Assembly (NCBI GenBank): GCA_037974335.1
Contig: CM075760.1
Location: 38,778,182-38,842,181 of the forward strand
Direction of reading: 5' to 3'
DNA from: Prionace glauca
Lineage: Eukaryota > Chordata > Chondrichthyes > Carcharhiniformes > Carcharhinidae
DNA length: 64,000 nt
Position numbers and translations under genes: made by a program
In this document: positions 1 through 8,275 of the stretch, in pieces
How the letters are laid out: the number at the start of each line of letters is the position of its first letter
Numbering within the stretch: position 1 is the stretch's first letter
The notes under the pieces: generated by a model
Seen by the model: only the letters and a program-made list of their open reading frames with translations
Database searches by the model: none
Told to the model about the DNA's origin: nothing

Positions 1-144
1 GTGTCACTTGATGGGTATCCATAAAGCAAATGAAGACAGCAACAAAGGCTGATGGTGAACAGAGCTAACTCTGTATCAAGCTGAGGACTGTGGGAGCAGC
101 AGGGTGAAGGGGTTCTACAGTGAAGAATGGACACAGGAGCTGAT

Positions 145-182
145 TGAATGATACATGTGACAATAATAAATTAAATCAAGTT
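145..182 (+). repeat. 3' tail of a dispersed retroelement (tail family T)
   Basis: The stretch ends in TGTGACAATAATAAATTAAATC. The same tail recurs near 33110-33160 and 56573-56615, and in reverse at 60834-61065. Class is not settled; it looks like the 3' end of a non-LTR retroelement. The first 140 bases of the window show nothing I recognise. Confidence 0.4.
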
Positions 183-311
183 CACAAGACGTCACCATAC
201 TCTTTTGGCAGAAATTTGAGGGAGCTGAAGGATATCAATGTCTTTGAAAGAGAAAGAAAAAGATACCTTGGCCCAGTCCTGCCCCTAATTCCAATGTTCA
301 TTTGTAATCTT

Positions 312-846
312 GGCATGGAGATGTCGGCATTGGACTGGGATAAACACAGTAAGAAGTCTCATGACACCAGGTTAAAGTCCAACAGGTTTATTTAGTAGCA
401 AAATCCACTAGCTTTTGGAGCACTGCTCATTCATCAGTTGAGTGGCAGTTCTGTTCACAAACAGGGCTCATAAAGACACAAACTCAATTTACAGAATAAT
501 GATTGGAATGCGAATCTTTATAAGTAATGAAGTCTTAAAAGTACAGAGAATGTGAATGGAGACAGCGTTAAGGACAGGTTAAAGAGATGTGTATTGTCTC
601 CAGACAGGCCAGTTAGTGAGATTTTGCAAGCTCAGGCAAGTCGTTATTGGGGGGTTACAGAAAGTGTGACATGAACCCAAGATCCTGGTTGAGGCTGTCC
701 TCGTGTGCGGAACTTGGCTATCAGTCTCTGCTCAGCGACTCTGTGCTGTTGTGTGTCGTGAAGGCTGCCTTGGAGAATGCTTACCCGAAGATCAGAGGCC
801 GGATGCCCGTGACCGGTCAATGCCCTTGTTGGAGACAAGAACAAAT
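312..846 (-). mobile_element. Penelope-like element, 5'-truncated 3' part
   Basis: Read on the minus strand this matches the C-terminal coding end and 3' region of the Penelope-like element at 8276-10673: the GHGHPASDL region, the conserved end reading LGFMSH, then the untranslated tail ending in AACCTGGTGTCATGAGACTTCTTACTG. It also carries the CTGATGA motif (minus strand, 437-431) followed by a short GAGC/GCTC stem. It lies just downstream of a leftward ZNF-type promoter, so it sits where the first exon or intron of that gene would be. Confidence 0.75.
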
Positions 847-859
847 TTAAGTATGTCTG

Positions 860-1260
860 AAGCTCAATCTGCAGTGTCATAAAACCCGCGCTCTGATTGG
901 CTGGAGGTCTATGCGACTTCCGGTCCTCCAAAGCTGCCGATTGGCCGGAGCCATCAAGATTCATCTCAGCGACTTGGAGGGGGCCGGGGACTTGGGCCCA
1001 ACAATGTCACTGCGTAGGAGAGTAATCCTGATTGGCTGAATCAGGCACGCTCCCATTGTTGACGTCACAATGTTCCAGTGGGGTCATTTCCGCCCTTTAT
1101 TATGATTGGGTCCGGATTGACCAATGGAAAGAGTCGGAGTACCGGAAGTAGAATTACCCTGCAACCAATTACAGCGCAGAGTTTGTGCCTATGGCTGCAC
1201 TAAGCTTTCCCTATTGTCTGAATGCGGAGCTCCTGAAGGTGCTCATTCCTGCCCAGCAAA
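860..1260 (-). promoter_or_regulatory. ZNF-type promoter pointing left, gene not in window
   Basis: On the minus strand this reads ACCGGAAGTCG..., then CCTCCAGCCAATCAGAGCG..., then GATTGAGCTTCAGA. That order (ETS-like CCGGAAG, inverted repeat region, CCAATCAGAGCGCG, AGCTTCAGA) is the same as in the A7 promoter near 42290-42380. Other CCAAT boxes lie near 1035, 1105, 1122 and 1165, and a TGACGTCA CRE lies near 1061. A1 is upstream of it and cannot use it as a promoter, so it serves a gene beyond the left edge or is an orphan. Confidence 0.6.
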
Positions 1261-1291
1261 GCTGCTGCTCTCTCTCTGAAGCAACCTGTCA

Positions 1292-2218
1292 TCACTCGTG
1301 AATTTGCTGGTGTCTCAGCAGCCGGGATGAAACTCTGAAACCCTTCCCACACTGAGAACATGTGAATGGCTTCTCCCCAGTGTGAATTCGCTGGTGTACC
1401 CGCAGGTCAGATGACCGAGCGAATCCCTTCCCACACTGAGAGCAGGTGAATGGTTTCTCCCCAGTGTGAACTCGCTGGTGTTTCTGCAGGTCGGTTGACA
1501 GAGTGAATCCCTTCCCACAGTGAGAGCAGGTGAATGGTCTCTCCCCTGTGTGAACTCGCTGGTGTCTCTGCAGGACAGATGACTGAGTGAATTCTTGCCC
1601 ACACTGAGAGCAGGTGAACGGTCTCTCCCCAGTGTGAAGTCGTTCGTGTCTCTGCAGGTTTGATGACTGAGTGAATCCCTCCCCACACTGAGAACAGGTG
1701 AATGGTCTCTCCCCAGTGTGAACTTGCTGATGTCTCTGCAGGTGACATGACCGAGTGAATCCCTTCCCACACTGAGAGCAGCTGAATGGTCTCTCTCCAG
1801 TGTGAACTCGCTGGTGTGTCTGCAGGTGGGAGAGTTGAGTGAATCCCTTCCCACATTGAGAGCAAGTGAATGGCCTCTCCCCACTGCAAACTCGCTGGTG
1901 TATCTGCAGGTCAGATAACTGAGTGAATCCCTTCCCACATTGAGAGCAGGTGAATGGCCTCTCCCCAGTGTGAACTCGTTGGTGTCTCTGCAGGTCAGAC
2001 AACTGAGTGAATCCCTTCCCACACTGACAGCAGGTGAATGGCCTCTCTCCAGTGTGAACTCGCTGGTGCATCCGTAAGCTGGATAACTGAATGAATCCCT
2101 TCCCACACTGAGGGCAGGTGAATGGCCTCTCCCCAGTGTGGCTGCGCTGATGAGCTTCCAACTTAGATGGGACTCCATATCCCTTCCCACAGTCCACACA
2201 TTTCCATGGTTTCTCCAT
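1292..2218 (-). CDS. A1: C2H2 zinc-finger protein, 11 fingers
   Basis: This single exon encodes 308 residues, which is exactly eleven 28-residue C2H2 units joined by TGERPF linkers. It would be a nuclear sequence-specific DNA-binding protein; no KRAB, SCAN or BTB domain is present. The helix residues at -1, 2, 3 and 6 read VSKA, QSSM, QSDR, QSDI, QSHT, RCHR, QSNR, QSVR, LTDK, RSDV and VSRR from finger 1 to 11. Finger 4 ends in QRVC instead of QRVH, giving a C2HC site that could still bind zinc. The ATG is the one shared by the family (ATG GAG AAA CCA TGG AAA). Directly upstream the decayed leader finger is shortened and contains an in-frame TGA (GGA TGA, where relatives read GGA CGA). The array looks intact and likely functional; the DNA target is unknown. 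Confidence 0.9.
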   Translation of the reverse strand: MEKPWKCVDCGKGYGVPSKLEAHQRSHTGERPFTCPQCGKGFIQLSSLRMHQRVHTGERPFTCCQCGKGFTQLSDLQRHQRVHTGERPFTCSQCGKGFTQLSDLQIHQRVCSGERPFTCSQCGKGFTQLSHLQTHQRVHTGERPFSCSQCGKGFTRSCHLQRHQQVHTGERPFTCSQCGEGFTQSSNLQRHERLHTGERPFTCSQCGQEFTQSSVLQRHQRVHTGERPFTCSHCGKGFTLSTDLQKHQRVHTGEKPFTCSQCGKGFARSSDLRVHQRIHTGEKPFTCSQCGKGFRVSSRLLRHQQIHE

Positions 2219-2560
2219 GGTGCAGGTGTCCTTGCCTCTACTTCATCCACACACACAAGATTACAGTCTCTACCCACTGTGAATGGTGTGATATTTATTC
2301 AGACTGTGTAACTTGGTTAAAGCTCTTTAGTTAGTGCATTGGAATACACTCATTCAAGTGTGGCAGTGTGTTGATGCTTTTTCACTCACACTGACAATTC
2401 AAATCGACAGTCTGGACAATCATTTCTCCTTCTGGATTCAAAGTCCGATGATATTGAGGTCCCAAGGAAATGACTCTGTCACATCTAGACGTGATGTTTG
2501 AGATTTCGGCCTGTGATTCCTCTTTCAATATCCTGTAAAATGAATTTCCAAAAGTCATCA
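2219..2560 (-). other. A1 5' leader exon with upstream splice acceptor
   Basis: On the minus strand the family intron end TTTCTATCCTGCACTGACACTGATGA...CATTTTACAG closes at about 2533, followed by the shared leader (TATCATCGGACTTTGAATCC..., GTGAGTGAAAAAGCATC..., AAGAGCTTTAACCA). The leader holds remnants of zinc fingers and is not open through to the ATG, so it is probably 5' UTR. Confidence 0.65.
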
Positions 2561-2644
2561 GTGTCAGTGCAGGATAGAAATTCAGAACAGATAATTTTTA
2601 TGGAACATTCTTTCCTCTCTCATTCCCCAAAAGCTGTCACTCGC

Positions 2645-2785
2645 CATTTCAGAGCTTTGACAAAGGGTCACCTGGACAAAAAACATCAGCTCTTTCCTCT
2701 CCTTATAGATGCTGCCAGACCTGCTTTTCCAGCATTTTCTCTCTTAGTTTCAGATTCCAGCATCTGCAGTAATTTGCTTCTATAA
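2645..2785 (+). repeat. Dispersed repeat, family D copy
   Basis: The core GATGCTGCCAGACCTGCT...CCAGCATCTGCAGTAATTTGC recurs at 30985-31095 and, in reverse and decayed, at 61978-62045. It is a short interspersed or 3'-LINE repeat; the class is not settled. Confidence 0.55.
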
Positions 2786-2849
2786 GGCTGCAGATACCTC
2801 CTCCCACGTAACATGCGTGTGCCCGTGACATCACCACTTGTTCCCCTTA

Positions 2850-3450
2850 TTTCTTTAGCTCTCCACAGTAAACACAGAGGAGAAGTATTCATTAAAAATC
2901 TCACCCATCTCCTGTGGCTCCACACACAGATGGCCATACTGATTTTTAAGAGAATCTATTCTCTCCCTAGCCACCCTTTTACTCTTAGTATAGCTATAGA
3001 ACCTCTTGGAATTTTCTTTAATCTTACCTACCAGACCCATATCATACCCTCTTTTTGTCCTCCTGATTTCCCTCTTCAGTATTTTCTTACACTTTTTATA
3101 GTCAGAGTGATTCACTTGTCCCCGATTGCCTAAACCCAATCTATGCTTCCTTCTTTTACCTGACCAGAGCCTCAATGTCCCTTGAGTGTCAGAGATCCTA
3201 AATTTACCATTCTTTCCCTTCACTCTAACAGAAATATACTGGCCCTGGACTCTTGATATCACACTTTTAAAACCTCCCATTTGCCAGTCATTCCTGTCCT
3301 TTCAAACAAACTCACCTGATCGACATTTGCTAGATCCTGCCTCATGCCCACAAAAGTGGCTCTGCTCCAGTTTAGGGCCTTGAGCTGTGGATCTGTCCTA
3401 TCTTTTTCCAGAACTACTTTGAAACTATTGGTGCTCCCAATCAGAGGAGA
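2850..3450 (-). mobile_element. CR1-like LINE fragment (between endonuclease and RT)
   Basis: The minus strand encodes pieces like KALNWSRATFVGMRQDLANV and SKRVARERIDSLKNQYGHL, which match the region between endonuclease and reverse transcriptase of CR1-type ORF2 (compare the near-complete copy at 15645-18835). Both ends are truncated. Confidence 0.7.
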
Positions 3451-3469
3451 GAGAGAGGGGGTTCCACTG

Positions 3470-3628
3470 TCTGGACTGTGGAAGGAAACCGGAACACCCG
3501 GAGGAAATCCACACAGACACGGGGAGAATGTAGAAACTCTGCACAGGCAGCGACCCAAGGCTGGAATTGAACCCGGGTCCCAGGCACTGTTAGGCAGCTA
3601 TGCTAACCACTGTGCCACCGGGCCACAT
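3470..3628 (-). mobile_element. V-SINE (HE1-type), 5' part
   Basis: In reverse it reads GGTGGCACAGTGGTTAGCAT..., the tRNA-derived head with A and B boxes (GGGTTCAATTCC), then the V-SINE core GGAAACC/CTCCGGGTGTTCC. The 3' half is missing. Confidence 0.75.
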
Positions 3629-3659
3629 GTCAGTGCCATCGCCCGACTCCAGCCCAGTC

Positions 3660-3790
3660 TCACCTCATCTGGAACTCTCACCCATTCCATTGTGACGTCA
3701 CACTCATTCACCCGTTCCATTGTGACGTCACACATTCACCCGTTCTGTTGTGCCGTCACACATTCACCCATTCCATTGTGACGTCAGAGC
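3660..3790 (+). promoter_or_regulatory. Tandem CRE array (28-30 bp unit, 4 copies)
   Basis: Four units of the type CCCATTCCATTGTGACGTCA follow each other. Perfect palindromic CRE sites TGACGTCA lie at 3693-3700, 3723-3730 and 3779-3786; the third unit has TGCCGTCA at 3751-3758. Spacing is 30, 28 and 28 bases. CRE sites bind CREB/ATF factors. The array lies between A1 and A2, next to their shared promoter region. Confidence 0.8.
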
Positions 3791-4290
3791 TTTACTCTCC
3801 ATTCACAATCCCTGCCGGCCTCCCACATTCAGCCTCAATGGCGGCAGTCAGCCCGGGTCCAACACTACAACCTGCGGCTCCATTTGGTACAAACGGGAGA
3901 ACCGGAAAGTTGTTTTCCGGGGTTTGGGTTTGAACAACATGTTTACGAAGCCTCTCCACCCACCCGCAATGTTTATCGTTCCCCACACGCCGTCCTCTAC
4001 CTCGTATTGATCTCGCTTCCAAGTTAAAACCAACCGTCTTCCGTTATTACCCGCACTGCGCATGCTTCAGCTTCTTCCACCTCGTTCACTCCGATTGGTT
4101 GGAGGACCAGCCGCTCCCGCTCGGTCCTCCAGCCACGCCCCCTCTTCCTATTGGCCAGGAGCTGCCGTCAATCAGTCCCTGGGCATTGTGATGTGGAGCA
4201 TGCGCAGTGTCACTGCTGTCCTTGGCTCTTGTTCGTTCCGGAGAAGCGGAGTCAGCGTTAGGCGGTGGCTGGGAGGGTCTGGAAACACTT
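3791..4290. promoter_or_regulatory. CpG-rich, probably bidirectional promoter between A1 and A2
   Basis: The stretch has an NRF1-type TGCGCATGC at 4057-4065 and another GCATGCGCAG at 4198-4207, CCAAT/ATTGG boxes near 4093 and 4150, and GC boxes. Its right part (GGGCATTGTGATGTGGAGCATGCGCAG) is paralogous to the A10 promoter at 54900-54930. It faces A2/A3 to the right and A1 to the left, with no other gene between. Confidence 0.65.
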
Positions 4291-4628
4291 TGTGGATCCG
4301 CAAACCCTTCAGAATCATTGTCAGCTCCCTGGTTTGCAGCTGCGGGGCTTCTCCCTCCCTCCCTCCCGGGAACAGACCCAGGTTAACGGCCCCATCCTGG
4401 CTCAGTCACTGGAGGATGGTTCACATCAGAGGATGGGGGAGGGGGACAATAAATAAGAGGTTACACTTTGGCCTCAAATCAGTGAGGACCTTGATCTCTG
4501 GGAAGGAAGGAAACCCTGGGAGGTGGGCGGGGAGGATTCACAAATACCCGCTGGAGGCCCCAACATCCCCAATAAGACCCATTGGTTTTATTGTCAGCCT
4601 GCAGACAGGCGCTGGAGAACTGAACCCA

Positions 4629-4743
4629 TGATGTGGGTATGCCGGCGTTGGACTGGCGTAAACACAGTAAAAAGTCTGACAACACCAGTCCAACCGATTT
4701 ATTTGAAAGTAAACTCACAAGTGAGTTAAACCTGGTGTTGTCA
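4629..4743. mobile_element. Short Penelope-related solo unit with target duplication
   Basis: This 115-base unit starts TGTGGGTATGCCGGCGTTGG and has both CTGACAACACC and its partner GGTGTTGTCA near the end. It is flanked by a perfect 11-base direct repeat AACTGAACCCA at 4618-4628 and 4744-4754, so it inserted as a unit. It lies in the A2 upstream intron. Confidence 0.7.
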
Positions 4744-4920
4744 AACTGAACCCAGACAGAGGAGAGAGAGAGAGGAAATTGGGAGTGGAGGAAAGAAATG
4801 AAGATATAGGGTTTGGATTTCAGCCCCGGGGGGTGGAGACTGTGTGGGACAGGAACTTAAAGATATGGGGGAACAAGAGAGGAAAATATGTTCCTGAGAA
4901 ACAAGAATTGTCTGTTTACA

Positions 4921-5297
4921 ATTTCTATCCTGGACTGACAGTGATGACGTTTCTAAACTGTTTTACAGGATATTGGAAATGGACGATTTACAGACTGCAA
5001 CCAATCATTCAGTTCATTGGGGTCTGAATATCATCGGCCTTTGAATGTGGAAGGAGAAATGTTTCTCTGTTCTGTCTGTGGGAAAAGATTTTAAATATCA
5101 GTGTGACTGGAAAAGCACTGAGACACACACATCCAATTGAGTGTTCCAGTGAACTGACAATGAAAAGAGTTTTAACCTGTTACACAGCCTGGAAAAACAT
5201 CACACCATTCACAACGAGGAGATACTGTATATGTTCTGTATGTGGACGAAGCTTCAACTGATCATCCAACCTGGAGAGACACAAGGACACCGACAAT
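4921..5297 (+). other. A2 splice acceptor and fossil-finger leader
   Basis: The family intron end TTTCTATCCTGGACTGACAGTGATGA...TTTTACAG closes at 4968. The leader then shows three decayed fingers: a CSVC-GKRF remnant near 5066 with stops, a KSFN...LEKHHTIH remnant near 5165-5210, and CSVCGRSFN[14 protein letters not shown] at 5232-5288. The stop is TGA at 5259-5261 and is in frame with the A2 array. Confidence 0.7.
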
Positions 5298-5972
5298 GTG
5301 GGGAAACCATGGAAATGTGAGGAATGTGGTAAAGGATTCAAGTATCCATCCCTGTTAGAAAACCATCGACGCATTCACACTGGGGAGAAACCATTCACCT
5401 GTTTTGTGTGTGGGAAGGGATTTACTCAGTTGTCCTGTTTTCAGTCACACCAACAAACTCACACTGAGGAGAAGCCATTCAGCTGCACTTCCTGTGGAAA
5501 GAGGTTCAGGTCTTCATCAAACCTCACTGCACACCAGCGAGTTCACACCGGGGAGAGACCATTCAGCTGCTCCGAGTGTGGGAAGGGATTCACTCGATCC
5601 TCCCATCTGCTGGAACACCAGCAAACCCACAGTGAAGAAAGGCCATTCAGCTGCACCAGTTGTGGAAAGAGATTCAGGTCTTCACCCAATCTCATTGCCC
5701 ACCAGAGAGTTCATTCGGGGAAGAAACCGTTCACCTGCTCTGTGTGTGGGAAGGAATACACTCACCCATCCAACCTGCTGATACACCAGCGAACTCACAC
5801 AGGGGAGAGGCCATTCACCTGCTCTGTGTGTGGGAAGGGATTCACAACGTCCTTTAACCTAGTGATACACCAACACACTCACACTGGCGAGAGGCCATTC
5901 ACCTGCTCTGTGTGTGGGAAAGGATTCACTCAGCCATCCAACCTGCTGACACACCAGCAAATTCATAAGTAA
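5298..5972 (+). CDS. A2: C2H2 zinc-finger array, 8 fingers, no in-frame ATG
   Basis: The reading frame is open for eight complete fingers ending in TAA. Helix residues (-1,2,3,6) are YSLN, QSCS, SSNA, RSHE, SPNA, HSNI, TFNI and QSNT. Every zinc ligand is present. Where the paralogues have CACC ATG GAG AAA CC this copy reads CAATGTGGGGAAACC, so the frame begins at GTG (5298); the ATG at 5296 is out of frame, and the array encodes no methionine anywhere. Upstream, the in-frame TGA at 5259 closes the leader finger and no ATG lies between. The array could be translated only from a non-ATG codon (CTG at 5271 or GTG at 5298), after an unseen splice, or by read-through. It may be a recent pseudogene whose array has not yet decayed. 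Confidence 0.7.
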   Translation: MGKPWKCEECGKGFKYPSLLENHRRIHTGEKPFTCFVCGKGFTQLSCFQSHQQTHTEEKPFSCTSCGKRFRSSSNLTAHQRVHTGERPFSCSECGKGFTRSSHLLEHQQTHSEERPFSCTSCGKRFRSSPNLIAHQRVHSGKKPFTCSVCGKEYTHPSNLLIHQRTHTGERPFTCSVCGKGFTTSFNLVIHQHTHTGERPFTCSVCGKGFTQPSNLLTHQQIHK

Positions 5973-6229
5973 CTGCATTGTTGGATTCCGTTACTTTTGC
6001 TGCTGTTAATCACATTTTAATACTGATAACCTGATAATATTTGGCTTGCTCCTGCTGATATTAACAAACTCTATAACTGGCTGGCTCTTAAATATCTTGG
6101 TTATGTCACAGATTTTCGGAGCTGTAAAGTCTCTTTTTGAAAGCACCATCTGTGATATTTTCCCTTGATTCAAGAACAGCATTTCCTGGAAGTTCACCTC
6201 CAATCTTCACCATCCCGACTTGAAAATAT

Positions 6230-6355
6230 TTTTGAGCAGCCTTCACGGTCGCTGGCTCAAAATCCTAGAATTTCATCCCAAATAGCACTGTTGGTGCACC
6301 TACACCCCAGGGACTGCAGCAGTTCAAGAAAGTAGCTCACCACCTCCACTCTTTC
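6230..6355 (-). repeat. Fragment of dispersed repeat family R
   Basis: It contains the family words TCACGGTCGCTGG...AATAGCACTGTTGG and GACTGCAGCAGTTCAAGAA that belong to the repeat seen at 33165-33439 and 61183-61340. It sits exactly where A3 would be expected to have its splice acceptor, so it has replaced the upstream end of the A3 leader. Confidence 0.5.
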
Positions 6356-6359
6356 AAAC

Positions 6360-6651
6360 CTGAATATCATCAGCCTTTGAATGTGAAAAGAAAAATATTT
6401 GTCTGTTCTGTCTGTGGGAAAAGATTTTAAACATCAGTGTGACTGGAAAAGCATCGAGACATACACACACACACACACACACACCTGAGTGACAGTGTTC
6501 CAGTGAAGTGACTGTGAAAGAGCTTTAACCAGTTACAAAGCCTGAAGGAAAAACATACCATTCACAGTGGGGAGAAACTGTAACAGGTTCTGTGTGTGGA
6601 CAAGTCTTCAACTGATTGTCCAACCTGGAGAGACACAAGGACACCGGCACC
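6360..6651 (+). other. A3 fossil-finger leader
   Basis: It is a tandem paralogue of the A2 leader (CTGAATATCATCAGCCTTTGAATGTG...). The last decayed finger reads SVCGQVFN[14 protein letters not shown] with TGA at 6613-6615, 39 bases and in frame before the A3 ATG. A short CA repeat of about ten units interrupts it at 6463-6483. Confidence 0.7.
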
Positions 6652-7650
6652 ATGGAGAAACCATGGAAATGCGGGGATTGTGGGAAAGGATACAGTTACC
6701 CTTCTGAACTGGAAATGCATCGACGCGCTCACACTGGGGAGAGGCCGTTCACCTGCTCCACCTGTGGGAAGGGATTCACTCAGTCATCCAGCCTGCTGAC
6801 ACACCAGTACGTTCACACTGATCAGACACCTTTCAAATGTTCTGACTGTGAGAAAACATTTAAAAGCAAAAAGTATCTGCTGAGGCACCAACACATTCAC
6901 AGTGAGGAGAAGCCATTCACCTGCCCCTTGTGTGGGAAGGGATTCACTGCTACATCCAACCTGCAGAAACCCCAGCGAGTTCACACTGACAAGAGACCCT
7001 TTAAATGTCCAGACTGTGGGAAGTGCTTTAAAACCTCTGGTGAAGTGACATGTCATCAACGTGTTCACACTGATGAGAGACCATTCAGATGCTCTCACTG
7101 TGGGACTGGCTTCAGGCGATCATCTGAACTCACTGTACACCAGCGAATTCACACTGGAGAGAGACCATACACCTGCTCTGTGTGTGGGAAGAACTTCATT
7201 CAGTCATACCACCTGCTGAAACACCAGCAAATTCATTCCGATATAAAACCTTTTAAATGTTTTGACTGTGAGCAGAGCTTTAAAAGCAGCAATGGTCTCA
7301 TGATGCACCAACGAATTCACACTGGGGAGAGACCATTCACTTGCTCTGTGTGTGGGAAGGGATTCACTCAGTCATACAATCTGCTGAAACATCAGCAAAT
7401 TCACTATAATATAAAACATTATGAATGTTTTGATTACGAGCAGAACATTAAAAACAGCAATAATCTAATGATACCCCAGCAAGTTCACACCAGGGAGAGA
7501 CCGGTCACCTGTTCCGAATGTGGGAATGGATTCACTGACTTACAGCAAATGCTGAGACACCAACAACTTCACGAGTGTCTGCAGGAGTTGGATTCAGCTG
7601 TTTTTGCTGCTGTTAATCCCATTGAGGACGGAACGTGTGGGTTAATCTGA
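6652..7650 (+). CDS. A3: C2H2 zinc-finger protein, 11 finger units
   Basis: I start at the family ATG (ATG GAG AAA CCA TGG AAA); the frame is open further back to a TGA at 6613. The protein has 332 residues and eleven finger units with TGERPF or D-rich linkers. Helix residues are YSEM, QSST, SKYR, ASNK, TGEC, RSEV, QYHK, SNGM, QYNK, a decayed unit, and DQQR. Finger 4 has lost its first zinc histidine (KPQRVH). Finger 10 has lost a cysteine, the core phenylalanine and a histidine (CFDYEQNI...IPQQVH), so nine fingers look able to fold. Fingers of an EK-FKS type alternate with GKGF types, as in A11. The tail ELDSAVFAAVNPIED resembles the A11 tail LDSAVIAAVNHIQD, which suggests a shared 3' end. 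A3 is a tandem duplicate of A2 and lies 680 bases after it. Confidence 0.85.
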   Translation: MEKPWKCGDCGKGYSYPSELEMHRRAHTGERPFTCSTCGKGFTQSSSLLTHQYVHTDQTPFKCSDCEKTFKSKKYLLRHQHIHSEEKPFTCPLCGKGFTATSNLQKPQRVHTDKRPFKCPDCGKCFKTSGEVTCHQRVHTDERPFRCSHCGTGFRRSSELTVHQRIHTGERPYTCSVCGKNFIQSYHLLKHQQIHSDIKPFKCFDCEQSFKSSNGLMMHQRIHTGERPFTCSVCGKGFTQSYNLLKHQQIHYNIKHYECFDYEQNIKNSNNLMIPQQVHTRERPVTCSECGNGFTDLQQMLRHQQLHECLQELDSAVFAAVNPIEDGTCGLI

Positions 7651-7920
7651 GGTGTGTAAGAAATCTGCCCCAGCCACTCTCTTCCATGGTTCAGTAGCCC
7701 TGGATGCAGAACAGAAGCTTCTTTACAACTGTGTTTAGAGTCAGGAAGAACAACGATGAAAATCTTACAGAAACTGTAAGATTTTATTTCTGGGAGTCAG
7801 AGATTACCTAAAAAGGCGGTCAGTGTTATTGGTGATTTTAAATCACTGTATTCAGAAACAACAGTTTAGGTCTGGTACGTCAGTTAAATAGGCAGAAAAG
7901 GCAGATGACCCATAACAAGT

Positions 7921-8060
7921 GAGAATGGTTTTCTGGATCGGGGGGAAGCTGAACTCTGCGTTTGGAGGTGACAGTCTCCTCAGAATGGTTTACTGGTCTC
8001 CGATCAGACACTCGGACGGTTGAAGTTGATCTCTGCAGCTGGAGGTGACGGTCTCCAGAT
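7921..8060 (+). repeat. Imperfect two-copy tandem repeat, about 70 bp
   Basis: GAATGGTTTTCTGG...GGAGGTGACAGTCTCC is followed by GAATGGTTTACTGG...GGAGGTGACGGTCTCC. It lies 3' of A3. No coding sense is seen; the rest of 7651-8263 shows no feature I recognise. Confidence 0.5.
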
Positions 8061-8275
8061 CTCATTCCTCTAGATCCAGTTAATTTGGTGTCAGTCTGAA
8101 TCCAGCACAAATCACTTTGAAAAACTCTTTCCTGTCCAGAGTGATTTTCCCCCTCGAGCCCGTTTAACTTTCACTCAGAGAGTTAGTTAACATCCGGGTC
8201 ATCAGATCCAACCTTATCCAATTTAGAAATATCTGGTTTCAGGATCTGTGACAGAGACATGTCCTGGGTAGAGAG

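Noticed and set aside
1315-2277. Long open frames in the second and third frames of the A1 array, with repeats like GRDSLS and HSPALSV
   Set aside because: They are shadows of the finger repeat: an 84-base unit without stops in one copy stays open in all copies. The same shadows occur on A5, A7, A9 and A10. No finger ligands or other domain are seen.
4062-4631. Open frame of 189 codons over the A1/A2 promoter
   Set aside because: CpG-rich promoter sequence is poor in stops. No domain is recognisable, and it crosses a likely first exon and intron.
5259-5261. UGA in the leader finger read as selenocysteine
   Set aside because: The codon sits at helix position -1 where A4 has glutamine, another paralogue has TAA, and no SECIS-like context is evident. 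A fossil stop explains it better.
6463-6483. CA repeat read as a CRISPR-like or regulatory repeat
   Set aside because: It is a plain dinucleotide microsatellite; no spacer structure. No CRISPR array or bacterial feature exists anywhere in the window.
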